Part shown: positions 41,654 through 51,476 of the stretch, one piece after another
Layout: every line of letters starts with the position of its first letter
Numbering within the stretch: the stretch's first letter is position 1
From: Bacteroidota bacterium
GTDB taxonomy: Bacteria; Bacteroidota; Ignavibacteria; UBA10030; UBA8401
Direction: 5' to 3'
NCBI GenBank assembly: GCA_021796215.1
Contig: JAJYOK010000003.1
Span: 186,001-250,000 of the forward strand
DNA length: 64,000 nt
Notes under the pieces: model-generated
What the model was told of the DNA's origin: nothing
What the model saw: the letters and a program-made list of their open reading frames with translations, nothing else
Database searches by the model: none
Program-made: the position numbers and the translations under genes

Positions 41654-44600
41654 GTGAAAAAAACAATAATTCATTTTTTTGCCGGCGTTACAGTAATTTT
41701 ATCCTCGCTTCGCCTTCTGCGTCGCTCAGTAAAATTAGCTGGAGTTGCACTCGCTGCCTTAGTTTTAATGACAAGCAATAGGGCGCTGGCACAATGGGCA
41801 ACCGCGTACTACGCGGGCTGGCAGCAGGGATATAACAACACCGGATATCTTCCGGCGCAAGATGTTGATTACTCGGCTGTCACGAACATTATTCACTTCG
41901 CTCTTGTGCCGCAATCCAACGGAACGCTCGACGATCAGTCAAACAGCGTCACCGCATACAATGCAAATGCTCTGGTGACAGCAGCACATGCCGCCGGAAA
42001 AAAAGTTCTTATCTGCGTCGGCGGATGGAATTCTGACGCCGGCTTTCAGGGCGCAACCAGCGGCTCTACGCTTAACACATTCGTCAGCAATCTCATCAAC
42101 CTTATGCAATCACGCGGTTACGACGGCATTGATATTGATTGGGAACCGATGAGCAACGGTATTATTCCACAGTGGGAAGCGTTGGTCACTGCACTTCATA
42201 ATGCGATGAGCAGTATTTCTCCGCGTCCATTGCTGACAACTGCAAACGGCGGTGAAGCGAATCAATATCTCGGTGTAATTCAATATCTCGATCAGTTGAA
42301 TTATATGTCATACGATATGTCCGGTGCGTGGCCCGGCTGGGTAACATGGCACAACTCGCCGGTTTACAACGGTGGAATTACTTTTCCAAGCACAGGCGGG
42401 CTTGTTCCTTCGACAGATGCGAACGTCCAAAACTTAATTAATGCCGGCGTTCCAAAAAGTAAAATCGGAATCGGCATTGATTTCTACGGCTATATCTGGA
42501 ACGGCGGGGACGGCACACCCACCGGCGGTGTGACTGCACCCGACCAGTCATATACAACAAGTCCAACGGTCCAAAGTAACGTTCCGTATTCCACAATTAT
42601 GGATACATATTATCAATCGCAGTACGACAAATGGGATAATGCCGCGCAGGCTGCCTACTTAAGCATTGATAATTCCGGTTCTGCCAACGACAAATTTATC
42701 TCGTATGATAATGAAAAAACCGTCGCGGCTAAATTCAATTATATACGGTCAAAAGGAATCGGCGGCGCAATTATCTGGGAGCTTGGAGGCGGTTACCGTG
42801 CCAATCAACCCGCCGGACAGCGTGACCTTCTTCTTCAGGCAGTGAAGCAAGCGCTCAACGGCAGCGGAACAACTGCCGATACAACTCCGCCGACTATTTC
42901 TATTACTTCGCCGACAAACGGCCTTTCACTCACCGGAATCACAGCTCTTGCGGCAACGGCAACGGATAACGTCGGAGTTTCCGGCGTCCAATTCAAAGTT
43001 GACGGAACAAACGTCGGCGCTGAAGTAACAATTGCACCATACACCGCGTCTTTGAATGTTGCAACGCTGACCGCAGGTACACATACTATTTCTGCCGTTG
43101 CACGTGATGCCGCCGGCAACACAGCGACTGCTTCTGTGAGTGTCACAGTAATTCTTAGCACTTCCGACACTACACCGCCGACCGTTTCGCTCACTTCGCC
43201 GGCAAACGGCTCAACCGTTTCAGGAACAATTGCGATGAACGCAAACGCCTCAGACAATGTCGGCGTTGCAGGAGTTCAGTTCACTGTTGACGGTGCAAAC
43301 CTCGGAAGCGAAATTACGACAGCTCCGTACGCCGCATCATTGAACACAACGCAATATGCGAATGGAAGCCACACGGTTGCGGCTGTTGCGCGCGATGCCG
43401 CCGGAAACAAATCTACAGCATCGGTAAGCGTTACGGTATCGAACACCACAGCGCCACCGCCGGCAAATTCTTCCGACCTCGTAATCTATCAGGGATCGTT
43501 AACTTCTCCGTGGGTCGACAATTCATGGAGCGCGACTGTGACGTACGGAAGCACAGAACAAACGTACGCCGGATCGTCATCCATAAAAACTGCATTGACC
43601 TCGGCGTGGGGCGCATTCAGCGTTCATTATGGAAATTGGGGCTCTCCGGGTGTCAATACAAGCTCGTACTCAAGCCTTGATTTCGCGGTCTACGGCGCAG
43701 CCGCCGGAACGAACCTGAGCATTTTCTTTGAAAACGACGGCGGCCAGAAATTTCCTGCGGTAAGCTATGGAACCATCGCTGCAAATCAATGGACAATCAT
43801 TTCTATTCCGATGAGCCAGTTGAATCCGAGCGGATATATTGTCAATCGTTTGGATATTCAGGATGTCAGCGGCTCAACCAAAACGTACTACATTGACAAC
43901 CTTCATTTCACCGGAACCACTACGACCGTTGTAACAACAACTGACACAACTAAACCGACAGTTGCATTCGCAAGCCCGGCAAACGGTGCGGCCGTTTCAG
44001 GAACACTTGCGATGAGCGCGAACGCTTCGGACAATGTCAAAGTTGTCGGTGTGCAGTTTAAGTTAGACGGCGCAAACTTCGGCAGCGAAGTAACCGCTTC
44101 ACCGTACAGCGTTTCGTGGAATACGTCGCAGTCCGCAAACGGTTCGCATACGCTCTCTGCGGTTGCGAGAGATTCTGCCGGAAATACTGCAACAGCATCT
44201 ATTACTGTGACTGTGTCAAACAGCACAGCTGCTTCGGGCTCGAATCTTGTCGTTTCTGACGAATCTTTGCACTCGCCATGGATCGATGCATCATGGAGTG
44301 CAACGGTAACGTTTGCCAGCACGGATCAACACTACAGCGGCTCGACGTCCGTCAAAGTTGTGCAAAGTCCGTGGGGCGCACTGCGGGTTCACTCCGGACA
44401 ATGGGGCGCTCCGGTTCATGTGAACGCCGCAAATTACGCGAGCCTTGATTTTGAAATCAACGGCGGCACGGCTGGAATTTCGCTCGGCGTGTATTTTGAA
44501 AACGATCAGGGCTCAAGTTTCCCGGCAGTGCAGTACGTCTGGATTGCCCCAAACAAATGGACAACCATGTCGCTGCCGATGAGCAAGCTGAACCCGGCCA

Positions 44601-45034
44601 ATGCGCCGATTGACCGGATTGTTATTACAGATATGACCGGGCGATTAAAAACGTTCTACGTTGATGATATTCACTTTACGGCAGTGCCTCAAAGCCCCGC
44701 GAAGGATAATCAAACAACAAACGGAGAGATGACCGAAACAACGCCTCTCACGTTCAATCTTTCCCAGAATTATCCGAATCCGTTCAATCCGTCAACGCAG
44801 ATTTCATACTCGCTGGCTTCAGCATCGAGCGTAAGACTGGAAATCTATAACACAGCAGGACAGCTTGTCTCACTTCTTGTGAACGGTGAACAACAAGCCG
44901 GAATGCATGAAGCAACATTCAATGCGTCATCGCTGCCGAGCGGAGCTTATTTCTACCGCATAACAGCAGTAGACCTGAGCGGTCAAAATGCGAAGCCGTT
45001 CGTGATGACAAAGCGAATGATTTTGATGAAGTAG
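41654..45034 (+). CDS. GH18 chitinase with Ig-like and beta-sandwich modules and T9SS tail
   Basis: 1126 residues from the GTG at 41654 (VKKTIIHFF), with AAAGGAGAA 8 bases upstream; a longer frame to 41432 overlaps the receiver gene and spans hairpins. The signal peptide is long (to NRALAQ). The GH18 barrel (about 50-400) has LICVGGWNSD and the catalytic DGIDIDWEP (DxxDxDxE). Then come two Ig-like repeats (DTTPPTISITSPTNG, DTTPPTVSLTSPANG), a CBM-like sandwich (SSDLVIYQGSLTSPWVDNSW), another Ig-like repeat, and a second sandwich (SNLVVSDESLHSPWIDASW). A type A sorting domain ends it (LSQNYPNPFNPSTQI to MTKRMILMK). It is secreted by T9SS and should cut chitin or related beta-1,4-GlcNAc polymers. 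A paralogue lies at 48408-51470. Confidence 0.95.
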   Translation: MKKTIIHFFAGVTVILSSLRLLRRSVKLAGVALAALVLMTSNRALAQWATAYYAGWQQGYNNTGYLPAQDVDYSAVTNIIHFALVPQSNGTLDDQSNSVTAYNANALVTAAHAAGKKVLICVGGWNSDAGFQGATSGSTLNTFVSNLINLMQSRGYDGIDIDWEPMSNGIIPQWEALVTALHNAMSSISPRPLLTTANGGEANQYLGVIQYLDQLNYMSYDMSGAWPGWVTWHNSPVYNGGITFPSTGGLVPSTDANVQNLINAGVPKSKIGIGIDFYGYIWNGGDGTPTGGVTAPDQSYTTSPTVQSNVPYSTIMDTYYQSQYDKWDNAAQAAYLSIDNSGSANDKFISYDNEKTVAAKFNYIRSKGIGGAIIWELGGGYRANQPAGQRDLLLQAVKQALNGSGTTADTTPPTISITSPTNGLSLTGITALAATATDNVGVSGVQFKVDGTNVGAEVTIAPYTASLNVATLTAGTHTISAVARDAAGNTATASVSVTVILSTSDTTPPTVSLTSPANGSTVSGTIAMNANASDNVGVAGVQFTVDGANLGSEITTAPYAASLNTTQYANGSHTVAAVARDAAGNKSTASVSVTVSNTTAPPPANSSDLVIYQGSLTSPWVDNSWSATVTYGSTEQTYAGSSSIKTALTSAWGAFSVHYGNWGSPGVNTSSYSSLDFAVYGAAAGTNLSIFFENDGGQKFPAVSYGTIAANQWTIISIPMSQLNPSGYIVNRLDIQDVSGSTKTYYIDNLHFTGTTTTVVTTTDTTKPTVAFASPANGAAVSGTLAMSANASDNVKVVGVQFKLDGANFGSEVTASPYSVSWNTSQSANGSHTLSAVARDSAGNTATASITVTVSNSTAASGSNLVVSDESLHSPWIDASWSATVTFASTDQHYSGSTSVKVVQSPWGALRVHSGQWGAPVHVNAANYASLDFEINGGTAGISLGVYFENDQGSSFPAVQYVWIAPNKWTTMSLPMSKLNPANAPIDRIVITDMTGRLKTFYVDDIHFTAVPQSPAKDNQTTNGEMTETTPLTFNLSQNYPNPFNPSTQISYSLASASSVRLEIYNTAGQLVSLLVNGEQQAGMHEATFNASSLPSGAYFYRITAVDLSGQNAKPFVMTKRMILMK

Positions 45035-45050
45035 GAAAATACCAGATGCA

Positions 45051-45069
45051 GGGCACCTCGTAGGTGTCC
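45051..45069. repeat. Short palindrome after the first chitinase
   Basis: GGGCACCT and AGGTGTCC pair over 8 bases (one G-T pair) around CGT. It lies 16 bases after the chitinase stop and before the bidirectional terminator. It resembles the other dispersed palindromes in style but not in sequence. Confidence 0.45.
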
Positions 45070-45134
45070 TACACCTCATCTTAGGATACACTGCGCCAGG
45101 CCCCTCGCAGGTAAGGCAGCGCGCAGACAACAGA

Positions 45135-45169
45135 AAAACCCGTCCCGTCTAATAGGCGAGGCGGGTTTT
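45135..45169. terminator. Bidirectional terminator between convergent genes
   Basis: AAAACCCG (45135-45142) pairs with CGGGTTTT (45162-45169). The 5' A-run and 3' T-run let it work for both the chitinase (plus) and the Wzx-like gene (minus), which end at 45034 and 45189. Confidence 0.75.
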
Positions 45170-45188
45170 CTGTTTTTAATGTTCTTCT

Positions 45189-46697
45189 CTATTTGCCCGC
45201 TGCGTCTGCCGGTACATGCTGAGATGCAAAGGCAGTGCTGCGGCGCGTTTTCAAAAAACTCTTCGCTATTTCCCACTCCCGCTTCGTAAGCACTTTTGCA
45301 GCAACAAGCAATACGGCATAGACGACCGCGCCAATGATTCCGCTGATATACCAGAGATGCAAATTACTTTCAGCGTACCAAAGAATAGCTCCCGCCACAA
45401 TTCCCGCCGCAACTGATTTTTCTGCAAGAAGAACATTCTCCGCACTGAAACATCCTTTTGGAAGAAGATAAATATCCATTACCATCACACAAATTTCGGT
45501 AATCGTCGTTGCGATCATAGCGCCGATCGCACCGTTGCCGTACGACTTTTGAAAGAACGGAATCATCCAGAGATTCAACCCGATGTTAATGACCGTGGCG
45601 ATAATGGCGACAACAGAAATCTCCTTTTGCTTGTCCGATGAAGTATCAACCGCGCCGATAACAAAATTGGCATAAACCAGTGGAATACAGACTGCAAGCC
45701 CCTGAAGAAGAATTACCGAGGGTGCATATTGCCGAAGTCCGAAAAGAAAATCAATTACCGGCCTGGCAAGCACAATAAGAGAGAAGCCGGCAAAGACACC
45801 AACGATTAGTGTTAAATCAAGGGCTCGCCGGGCGCTTTGTATAAATTCCTCTTTCGATTCTTTCCACAGTCTTGAGAAAACCGGAAATACCACGACGAAC
45901 ATAATCGAAGGGAAAAACATCAGTGTATCAAACAGCTTATACGGCGCACCGTACCATCCTACGACACGATTGCTCGCCATGGAAGAAAGCATAACAACAT
46001 CGATCCGGAAATAAACGAACGAAAAAAATGATGCAACAAGAAACGGTAATCCTCCGCGAAGAATGCCGAGCCATGTTGACAACTGCATCCGGAATTTCAG
46101 AACAACAAGACGAGGAAGAAAATAAAAACAGGCAAGAAAATTCAGCAGAACGCTAAACGTCATCGCCGCTGCAATCCAGACAATCCCATAACCGGCAAAA
46201 ATCATCGCGACGGCAATGATTGCAAGCGAAACTTGCTGGACAACCAATGCAATGGAACGATAGACCAGTCGCTCGAAACTCTGAAAAACACGATGCCCCA
46301 GATCGGCAATCATTTCAAAAAGCTTTCCAAAGCCGAGGATGAAAAGAAGCGTAAATGTCTCTTGTGAATATCCCATCACCCAAACATAAAGGAACAGCCC
46401 GGCCATCACCGCTACCCATGCAACTGCTCTGAGCCCAATGCCGTTCATGAAGAATTCGTTGACCTTTGATCTATCCCGCGCAATTTCTTTAACGAAGAAG
46501 TTGCCAAGGCCAAGATCAACCACCATTGCACCGAGCATGGTGAGCGAAATGACAAAGTATAAGTGGCCGTATTCATCTGCGCCAAGATAGCGCGGGAGCA
46601 GCATGATTAACACGAACGACGATGCCCATGTAATGATCTGCGCAATCAACAACACTTTGGCATTGTTTAGTATAATGTAGTTAGATTCTTTCATCAC
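45189..46697 (-). CDS. Wzx-like polysaccharide flippase
   Basis: 502 residues with about 14 hydrophobic helices, the normal topology of the MATE/MVF-like polysaccharide transporter family. The start MMKESNYIILNNAKVLLIAQ is followed by LPRYLGADEYGHLYFVISLT, a family hallmark in the first helices, and later VGWYGAPYKLFDTLMFFPS and GNGAIGAMIATTITEICVM. Such proteins flip lipid-linked repeat units to the periplasm. No flippase is found in the main polysaccharide locus in this window, so this one may serve it at a distance. A GT2 gene lies 94 bases upstream on the same strand. Confidence 0.9.
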   Translation of the reverse strand: MMKESNYIILNNAKVLLIAQIITWASSFVLIMLLPRYLGADEYGHLYFVISLTMLGAMVVDLGLGNFFVKEIARDRSKVNEFFMNGIGLRAVAWVAVMAGLFLYVWVMGYSQETFTLLFILGFGKLFEMIADLGHRVFQSFERLVYRSIALVVQQVSLAIIAVAMIFAGYGIVWIAAAMTFSVLLNFLACFYFLPRLVVLKFRMQLSTWLGILRGGLPFLVASFFSFVYFRIDVVMLSSMASNRVVGWYGAPYKLFDTLMFFPSIMFVVVFPVFSRLWKESKEEFIQSARRALDLTLIVGVFAGFSLIVLARPVIDFLFGLRQYAPSVILLQGLAVCIPLVYANFVIGAVDTSSDKQKEISVVAIIATVINIGLNLWMIPFFQKSYGNGAIGAMIATTITEICVMVMDIYLLPKGCFSAENVLLAEKSVAAGIVAGAILWYAESNLHLWYISGIIGAVVYAVLLVAAKVLTKREWEIAKSFLKTRRSTAFASQHVPADAAGK

Positions 46698-46791
46698 CGG
46701 TACAGATTACCCTTTCCTTCAAAGAATGGTATGTTCAAAGATGCAAATAAATCAAAACGTACCATATTTCCATTAATTATTGTCAAAATTT

Positions 46792-47952
46792 TCACTCCGT
46801 TTCAACCTGAACATTAGAATTAGCTGATTCTCTAAGCGTGCTTGCAAGATTTTGAAACCACCGGGGACGGCTGTTTGTATGGTGCATCCATTGAATCAAT
46901 TTCGATGCGTTGCGAGCATTGACGAACGAAGCAGCAATTGCCAATGAAATTGACATGACTCGGCGGCGAAGGGACCATGACGAAACCCAACGCCTGATAA
47001 CATAGCGGCACAACAGATTAAAACGGTGATCACTCAAAATCGGATGATGAACCGGATCAATCAAAAGTGAAAATAAACGGTAGCTCAAAAAATCTGCATC
47101 ACGTTCACCAAGATCCGATGCAACAGGAAGTCCGTGAATTTTTGCAAACTTTCGTGTCGTCTCAAATTCATTTTGGGAGTACCGGATTTTTTTACGAAAC
47201 CCTGCTGCCAACCCATTGGGTGCATTCAGCGGATCGGAATCATTTCTACTGTGAAGACGATAGCGGGCAAGCCTAGTTTCAACATACTGTATGGAACCGA
47301 GAAACGCGACAGCGCGCAACAAATAGCCGTCCGCCGCATATACAAAGTCACATTCGGGCATAGGCATCACGCGGTGAAGAGCAGCATGGGAAAATGTCAT
47401 TCCACTCATGACTGTTGAAGCAAACCCACCATTTGCAAGTAATTCAGAACGCACATCACCATCGGCAAGCCGGGCAGGCGCACCTGGCATAGTGCCGTGT
47501 TCCACACTATGCACATCAATGATAGTCATCGGGTAATGAGCCAGAACTGTTCCCAAACGCCAGCACTTTAGCATCTCTGCAACGGCATACGGCTCAAGCA
47601 TATCGTCGGCATCGAGAAAAAAAATTATGTCTCCTGTAGATTTTGCAAAACCTGCGTTCAACGCTGACGCCTGGCCGCCGTTGCTCTTGAAAACAGTCTC
47701 AACCCGTTCTCCAAATGACTGAATCACATCTCTCGATTCATCGGTAGAGCCATCATCAACTACAACAACTTGCGCCGGATGTGTTTGTGCAAGAGCGCTT
47801 TCGATTGCTTCGCCGACGAAGTCCGCGTAATTGTAGTTGTCAATAATAATGCTTGCCGAGTGAGGGCGTTCTATATCGAACGTCCTCACTGGAAAATCGG
47901 GCAACTGTGATTTTTTCATTTCAGAAAAAAATTTCTTTAGAAGCCTTCTCAT
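46792..47952 (-). CDS. Glycosyltransferase family 2
   Basis: 386 residues, soluble. The GT-A domain shows ASIIIDNYNYADFVGEAIES, VVVVDDGSTDESRDVI, GGQASALNAGFAKSTGDIIF and FLDADDM (the DxD). A central part (YAADGYLLRAVAFLGSIQYV, RYRLHSRNDSD) matches the acceptor side of the family; the C-terminal 100 residues are helical and basic. It transfers a sugar to an unknown acceptor, probably in the same pathway as the Wzx-like gene downstream. The gene is read from the 455-base region shared with the second chitinase. Confidence 0.9.
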   Translation of the reverse strand: MRRLLKKFFSEMKKSQLPDFPVRTFDIERPHSASIIIDNYNYADFVGEAIESALAQTHPAQVVVVDDGSTDESRDVIQSFGERVETVFKSNGGQASALNAGFAKSTGDIIFFLDADDMLEPYAVAEMLKCWRLGTVLAHYPMTIIDVHSVEHGTMPGAPARLADGDVRSELLANGGFASTVMSGMTFSHAALHRVMPMPECDFVYAADGYLLRAVAFLGSIQYVETRLARYRLHSRNDSDPLNAPNGLAAGFRKKIRYSQNEFETTRKFAKIHGLPVASDLGERDADFLSYRLFSLLIDPVHHPILSDHRFNLLCRYVIRRWVSSWSLRRRVMSISLAIAASFVNARNASKLIQWMHHTNSRPRWFQNLASTLRESANSNVQVETE

Positions 47953-48407
47953 GATTCCATGTGATAACCGAAAATTCTCCGTGCGCAGCGAATCCTCTTC
48001 AATTCAATAACGGCAAACAATATGCCAAACAGCAATAAACTTAAAATTGCATTTATAACCTGTTCACAGCAATTATTAACAATTCGGCAAAACACAAATG
48101 GCATCAAGTGTGTAATACCGCTCCAGTTTTTTGTATAGGTGTGTAAATTTGAGTCAGTTTTTTAAAAAAATTGTCATTAAAACGCATTAATGCGGTTGCG
48201 CATAATTTCAAATTTCTTATTTTAATTTATGTACACCATTTCAGTCGTACGGAAAATATTTGTCTTATCCACCTTTCTCGCAGGCGAAGGTTCGGGAGCA
48301 GGTTTCGTCGTTCACAAAATTTTTGATAAAGAAAAAGCTATACGATTGCGTTAGAGCAACCGAATAGTAAATGGCACACTTTTTTATAGAGCATTGAAGA
48401 GTCAGCA
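47953..48407. other. AT-rich divergent intergenic region
   Basis: 455 bases between the minus-strand GT2 gene and the plus-strand second chitinase. No coding frame of note. It contains a perfect 12-base palindrome CGCATTAATGCG (48183-48194), possibly an operator, and TAAATTTG at 48144-48151, which fits the Bacteroidota -7 element but lacks a TTG at the expected -33 spacing. Nothing else stands out. Confidence 0.5.
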
Positions 48408-51400
48408 ATGAAGAAATTCATCGTCTTCATAATGTTTTTTCTTCCGCTCTGTCACGGCAGTGAAGAAGCGTTGATTTATGCACAGTCCGATATCTGGGTT
48501 ACAGCGTACTATGCCGGATGGATGCAAGGGCAATTCAACAACGGCGCGCTCCCCGCACAAGACATTGACTACAACGCTGTCACCGATATCATTCACTTTT
48601 CTCTTGTACCGAAAGCAGATGGTTCATTAGACAGTACCTCAAACAGCATCCTCGCATCAAATTCAGCGACACTTATTTCGCACGCTCACGCCGCAGGAAA
48701 AAAAGTCCTGATCTGTGTCGGCGGTGCAGGAACGCGCGATGCATTTTTAGGTGCAACAAGCCTTCTAACACTTCCTAAATTCATTGACAACCTCGTTGGC
48801 TTTATGCAGCGAAGAGGATATGACGGAATAGATATTGATTGGGAATATCTCGATGAAGTCGCAGACGCTGTACCGTACGCTAATTTTATCACCGATCTCA
48901 GAGCGCGATTAGATCAAATCACTCCACGGCCTCTGCTGACATCGGCAAACGGAACACAGGCAGTCGTTTTTACAGCAATCTATAAAGACTTTGATCAGAT
49001 TAATTTGATGACATATGATATGTCCGGTGCGTGGCCCGGCTGGGTAACATGGCACAACTCGCCGATTTCCGATGGCGGTTTACATTTCCCAAGCACTGGC
49101 GGACTTATCCCTTCGGCGGACAATGAGGTTGATGCTTTTCTTTCTGTTGGAGTTCCGGCAAATAAATTAGGGATTGGAATAGATTTTTATGGTTACGTTT
49201 GGAGCGGCGGAGATGGCACATCTACAGGCGGCGCAACTGCGCCGGGGCAAAGCTGGACTTCCCCGCCTGCGGTGCAAGCCAATGTTCCGTACTTCACGCT
49301 CATGCAGCAGTATTATAAACCGGAATATTATCGGTGGGATTCGACCGCGCAGGCATCATATCTCAGCATTGATAACCCGGGTTCGGCAAACGACAAATTT
49401 ATTTCGTACGACAACGAAATGTCCGTAAAGAAAAAAATAGATTATGTGAGACAGAAAGGGCTTGGCGGTGTTATCATTTGGGAACTTGGCGGCGGAATGC
49501 TGCCGGCAAGTTTTTCAAATCGCGACCGCCTTTTGCAAACAGTAACGATGGGACTTCAGGGCTCAACAACTCCGCCCCCGGCACCTTCTGCTCTTCTCCC
49601 GCCGCACTACATGCAAGGTGTTCCGACACGGCCAACACTGCATTGGAACTCAACTGCCGGCACTTCATGGTACCGCGTTCAAATCGCTGCCGATTCGACA
49701 TTTGTTTCGCCGGCGTTCGATCAGGAATGGATCATTGATACGTCGTATGCGCCCGGCACTCTGCTGCCGAATACAGAATATTTTTGGCGGGTGCAGTCTT
49801 CAAACGCTTATGCGGCAAGCGGGTGGTCATCAACAGCGCGTTTCACAACAGCAACTGATACGCTCGCGCCGCCGTCGTGGGAATTTGTCAGCAATACCGG
49901 CAACAATGCAACGGTACTTATCACATCATCGGTCAATCCGACAATTGATAAACAACCTCTTGAGGCGGGTGATTATATCGGCGTGTTTTTCCGCCAAACA
50001 AGCGGCGGACAGGCCGGCTTCGGCAGCTCTCTCGTATGTGCGGGTTACAGCCGCTGGGAACCGGGGACGAACATGACGATCACTGCGTGGGGAGATAATC
50101 CGCAGACCGGAGTGAAAGACGGATTTGCTGCAGGCGATACGATCCTGATTCATTTCTATCAGCCTTCAACGGGAAAAGAATACGAAACGAATGTACTATA
50201 CACGTCGGGAAAAAATGCTGCGACGTATGCTATGGACGGCGTTTATGCAGTTCAATCGCTCACAGCAATTCCCAACCATACTCAGACCATTCATCTTCAT
50301 GACGGATGGAATATGGTGTCAAGCTACATTATGCCAAATGATTCATCACTTCAATCGCTTACCGCAAGCATCGCGCCGGAGATGGCGGTAATAAAAGACG
50401 ATGCGGGAAATGTTTTCTGGCCTGATTCCAACATCAACGAAATTCATTTTTGGAATTTCCGGCAAGGATACCAAATCTACATGCAATCGGCGGGCACATT
50501 GGCTGTTACCGGCGCCATTGCTGTACCTGAGTCAACAACGATTCCGTTAACCACCGGCTGGAATTTGGTTGCGTACCTCCGCACAACACCGATGATGCCT
50601 GATGTGGCATTGGCAAAAATCAAAAGTCAACTCGTGCTTGTGAAAAACAACGACGGTGATATTTTCTGGCCGCAATTTAATATCAACACGATCGGCACAA
50701 TGAATCCGGGCGAAGGATATAAAGTGTATATAACAAAAAATGCCAGCCTGCTCTATCCCCCAAATGATATTCAGAGCGGTGCTGGAACCATCGCCGGCAC
50801 GACAACAATGCACAAGACTCTGATAACCGCGGCAATGGCTGGCACTCATTACCCTCTTCCCGACATTAATACCGGCAATAATGCAATCCTGCTTATTGAA
50901 TCATCGTTGTTTCGAGATGGAGACGAAATCGGCGCATGGTCAAGCGGCGGCAATCTTATCGGAAGCGGAGTTATTCAAGCCGGGAAGTGCGCTTTAACAA
51001 TATGGGGCAGTGATACGCTCACTCCGGGCATTCAGGGCGCAAACGAAGGAGAAGCTCTTTCATTGACATTGTGGGATACACAGCGGAACAGAGAATACCG
51101 GCTTGCTCTCACTTCATTGAAAAATGGCATCACCAATCAAAATGTTCCGCTGCCGCTGCGCTATCAAACAGAATCAGCGCTCATTGGCAATGTGAAAATC
51201 GTACCCTCGAGCTTTTATCTTGAGCAGAATTATCCAAACCCGTTCAATCCGTCAACAACCATTGAGTACGACATTCCGCAGACAGCGAAGGTGGTGCTTG
51301 AAGTGTTCAACACGCTGGGTGAGCGCGTTGCGGTGCTCGTTAATCGAACTGAGGCGGCCGGGCATTATCATGTTGTGTTCAAGATGGCAAAGCTGGCGAG

Positions 51401-51470
51401 CGGCATGTACATTTATCGCCTTCAGGCGGGAACGTTTACCGCGATAAAAAAAATGGTGCTTGTGAAATAG
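48408..51470 (+). CDS. Second GH18 chitinase with T9SS tail
   Basis: 1020 residues. Signal peptide MKKFIVFIMFFLPLCHGSEE runs to about IYAQ. The GH18 barrel (about 28-385) parallels the first chitinase closely, with LICVGGAGTRD and catalytic DGIDIDWEYL. One Fn3-like repeat follows (LHWNSTAGTSWYRVQIAADS, EYFWRVQSSNAYA), then domains with VETSF-style beta-strands and repeated IPLTTGWNLVAYLRT and HDGWNMVSSYIMP units. The C-terminus is a type A sorting domain (LEQNYPNPFNPSTTI to AIKKMVLVK). The accessory modules differ from those of the first chitinase, so the pair likely meets different forms of chitin. A 48-base stretch is identical to the first gene. Confidence 0.95.
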   Translation: MKKFIVFIMFFLPLCHGSEEALIYAQSDIWVTAYYAGWMQGQFNNGALPAQDIDYNAVTDIIHFSLVPKADGSLDSTSNSILASNSATLISHAHAAGKKVLICVGGAGTRDAFLGATSLLTLPKFIDNLVGFMQRRGYDGIDIDWEYLDEVADAVPYANFITDLRARLDQITPRPLLTSANGTQAVVFTAIYKDFDQINLMTYDMSGAWPGWVTWHNSPISDGGLHFPSTGGLIPSADNEVDAFLSVGVPANKLGIGIDFYGYVWSGGDGTSTGGATAPGQSWTSPPAVQANVPYFTLMQQYYKPEYYRWDSTAQASYLSIDNPGSANDKFISYDNEMSVKKKIDYVRQKGLGGVIIWELGGGMLPASFSNRDRLLQTVTMGLQGSTTPPPAPSALLPPHYMQGVPTRPTLHWNSTAGTSWYRVQIAADSTFVSPAFDQEWIIDTSYAPGTLLPNTEYFWRVQSSNAYAASGWSSTARFTTATDTLAPPSWEFVSNTGNNATVLITSSVNPTIDKQPLEAGDYIGVFFRQTSGGQAGFGSSLVCAGYSRWEPGTNMTITAWGDNPQTGVKDGFAAGDTILIHFYQPSTGKEYETNVLYTSGKNAATYAMDGVYAVQSLTAIPNHTQTIHLHDGWNMVSSYIMPNDSSLQSLTASIAPEMAVIKDDAGNVFWPDSNINEIHFWNFRQGYQIYMQSAGTLAVTGAIAVPESTTIPLTTGWNLVAYLRTTPMMPDVALAKIKSQLVLVKNNDGDIFWPQFNINTIGTMNPGEGYKVYITKNASLLYPPNDIQSGAGTIAGTTTMHKTLITAAMAGTHYPLPDINTGNNAILLIESSLFRDGDEIGAWSSGGNLIGSGVIQAGKCALTIWGSDTLTPGIQGANEGEALSLTLWDTQRNREYRLALTSLKNGITNQNVPLPLRYQTESALIGNVKIVPSSFYLEQNYPNPFNPSTTIEYDIPQTAKVVLEVFNTLGERVAVLVNRTEAAGHYHVVFKMAKLASGMYIYRLQAGTFTAIKKMVLVK

Positions 51471-51476
51471 AACGAG

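Noticed and set aside
48144-48151. Bacteroidota -7 promoter element TAAATTTG
   Set aside because: No TTG is present at the expected distance upstream, so the match is not convincing.
48373-48389. Possible sigma54 promoter (TGGCAC) about 30 bases before the second chitinase
   Set aside because: The -12 part should read close to TTGC five bases later but reads TTTA; only the GG end fits.
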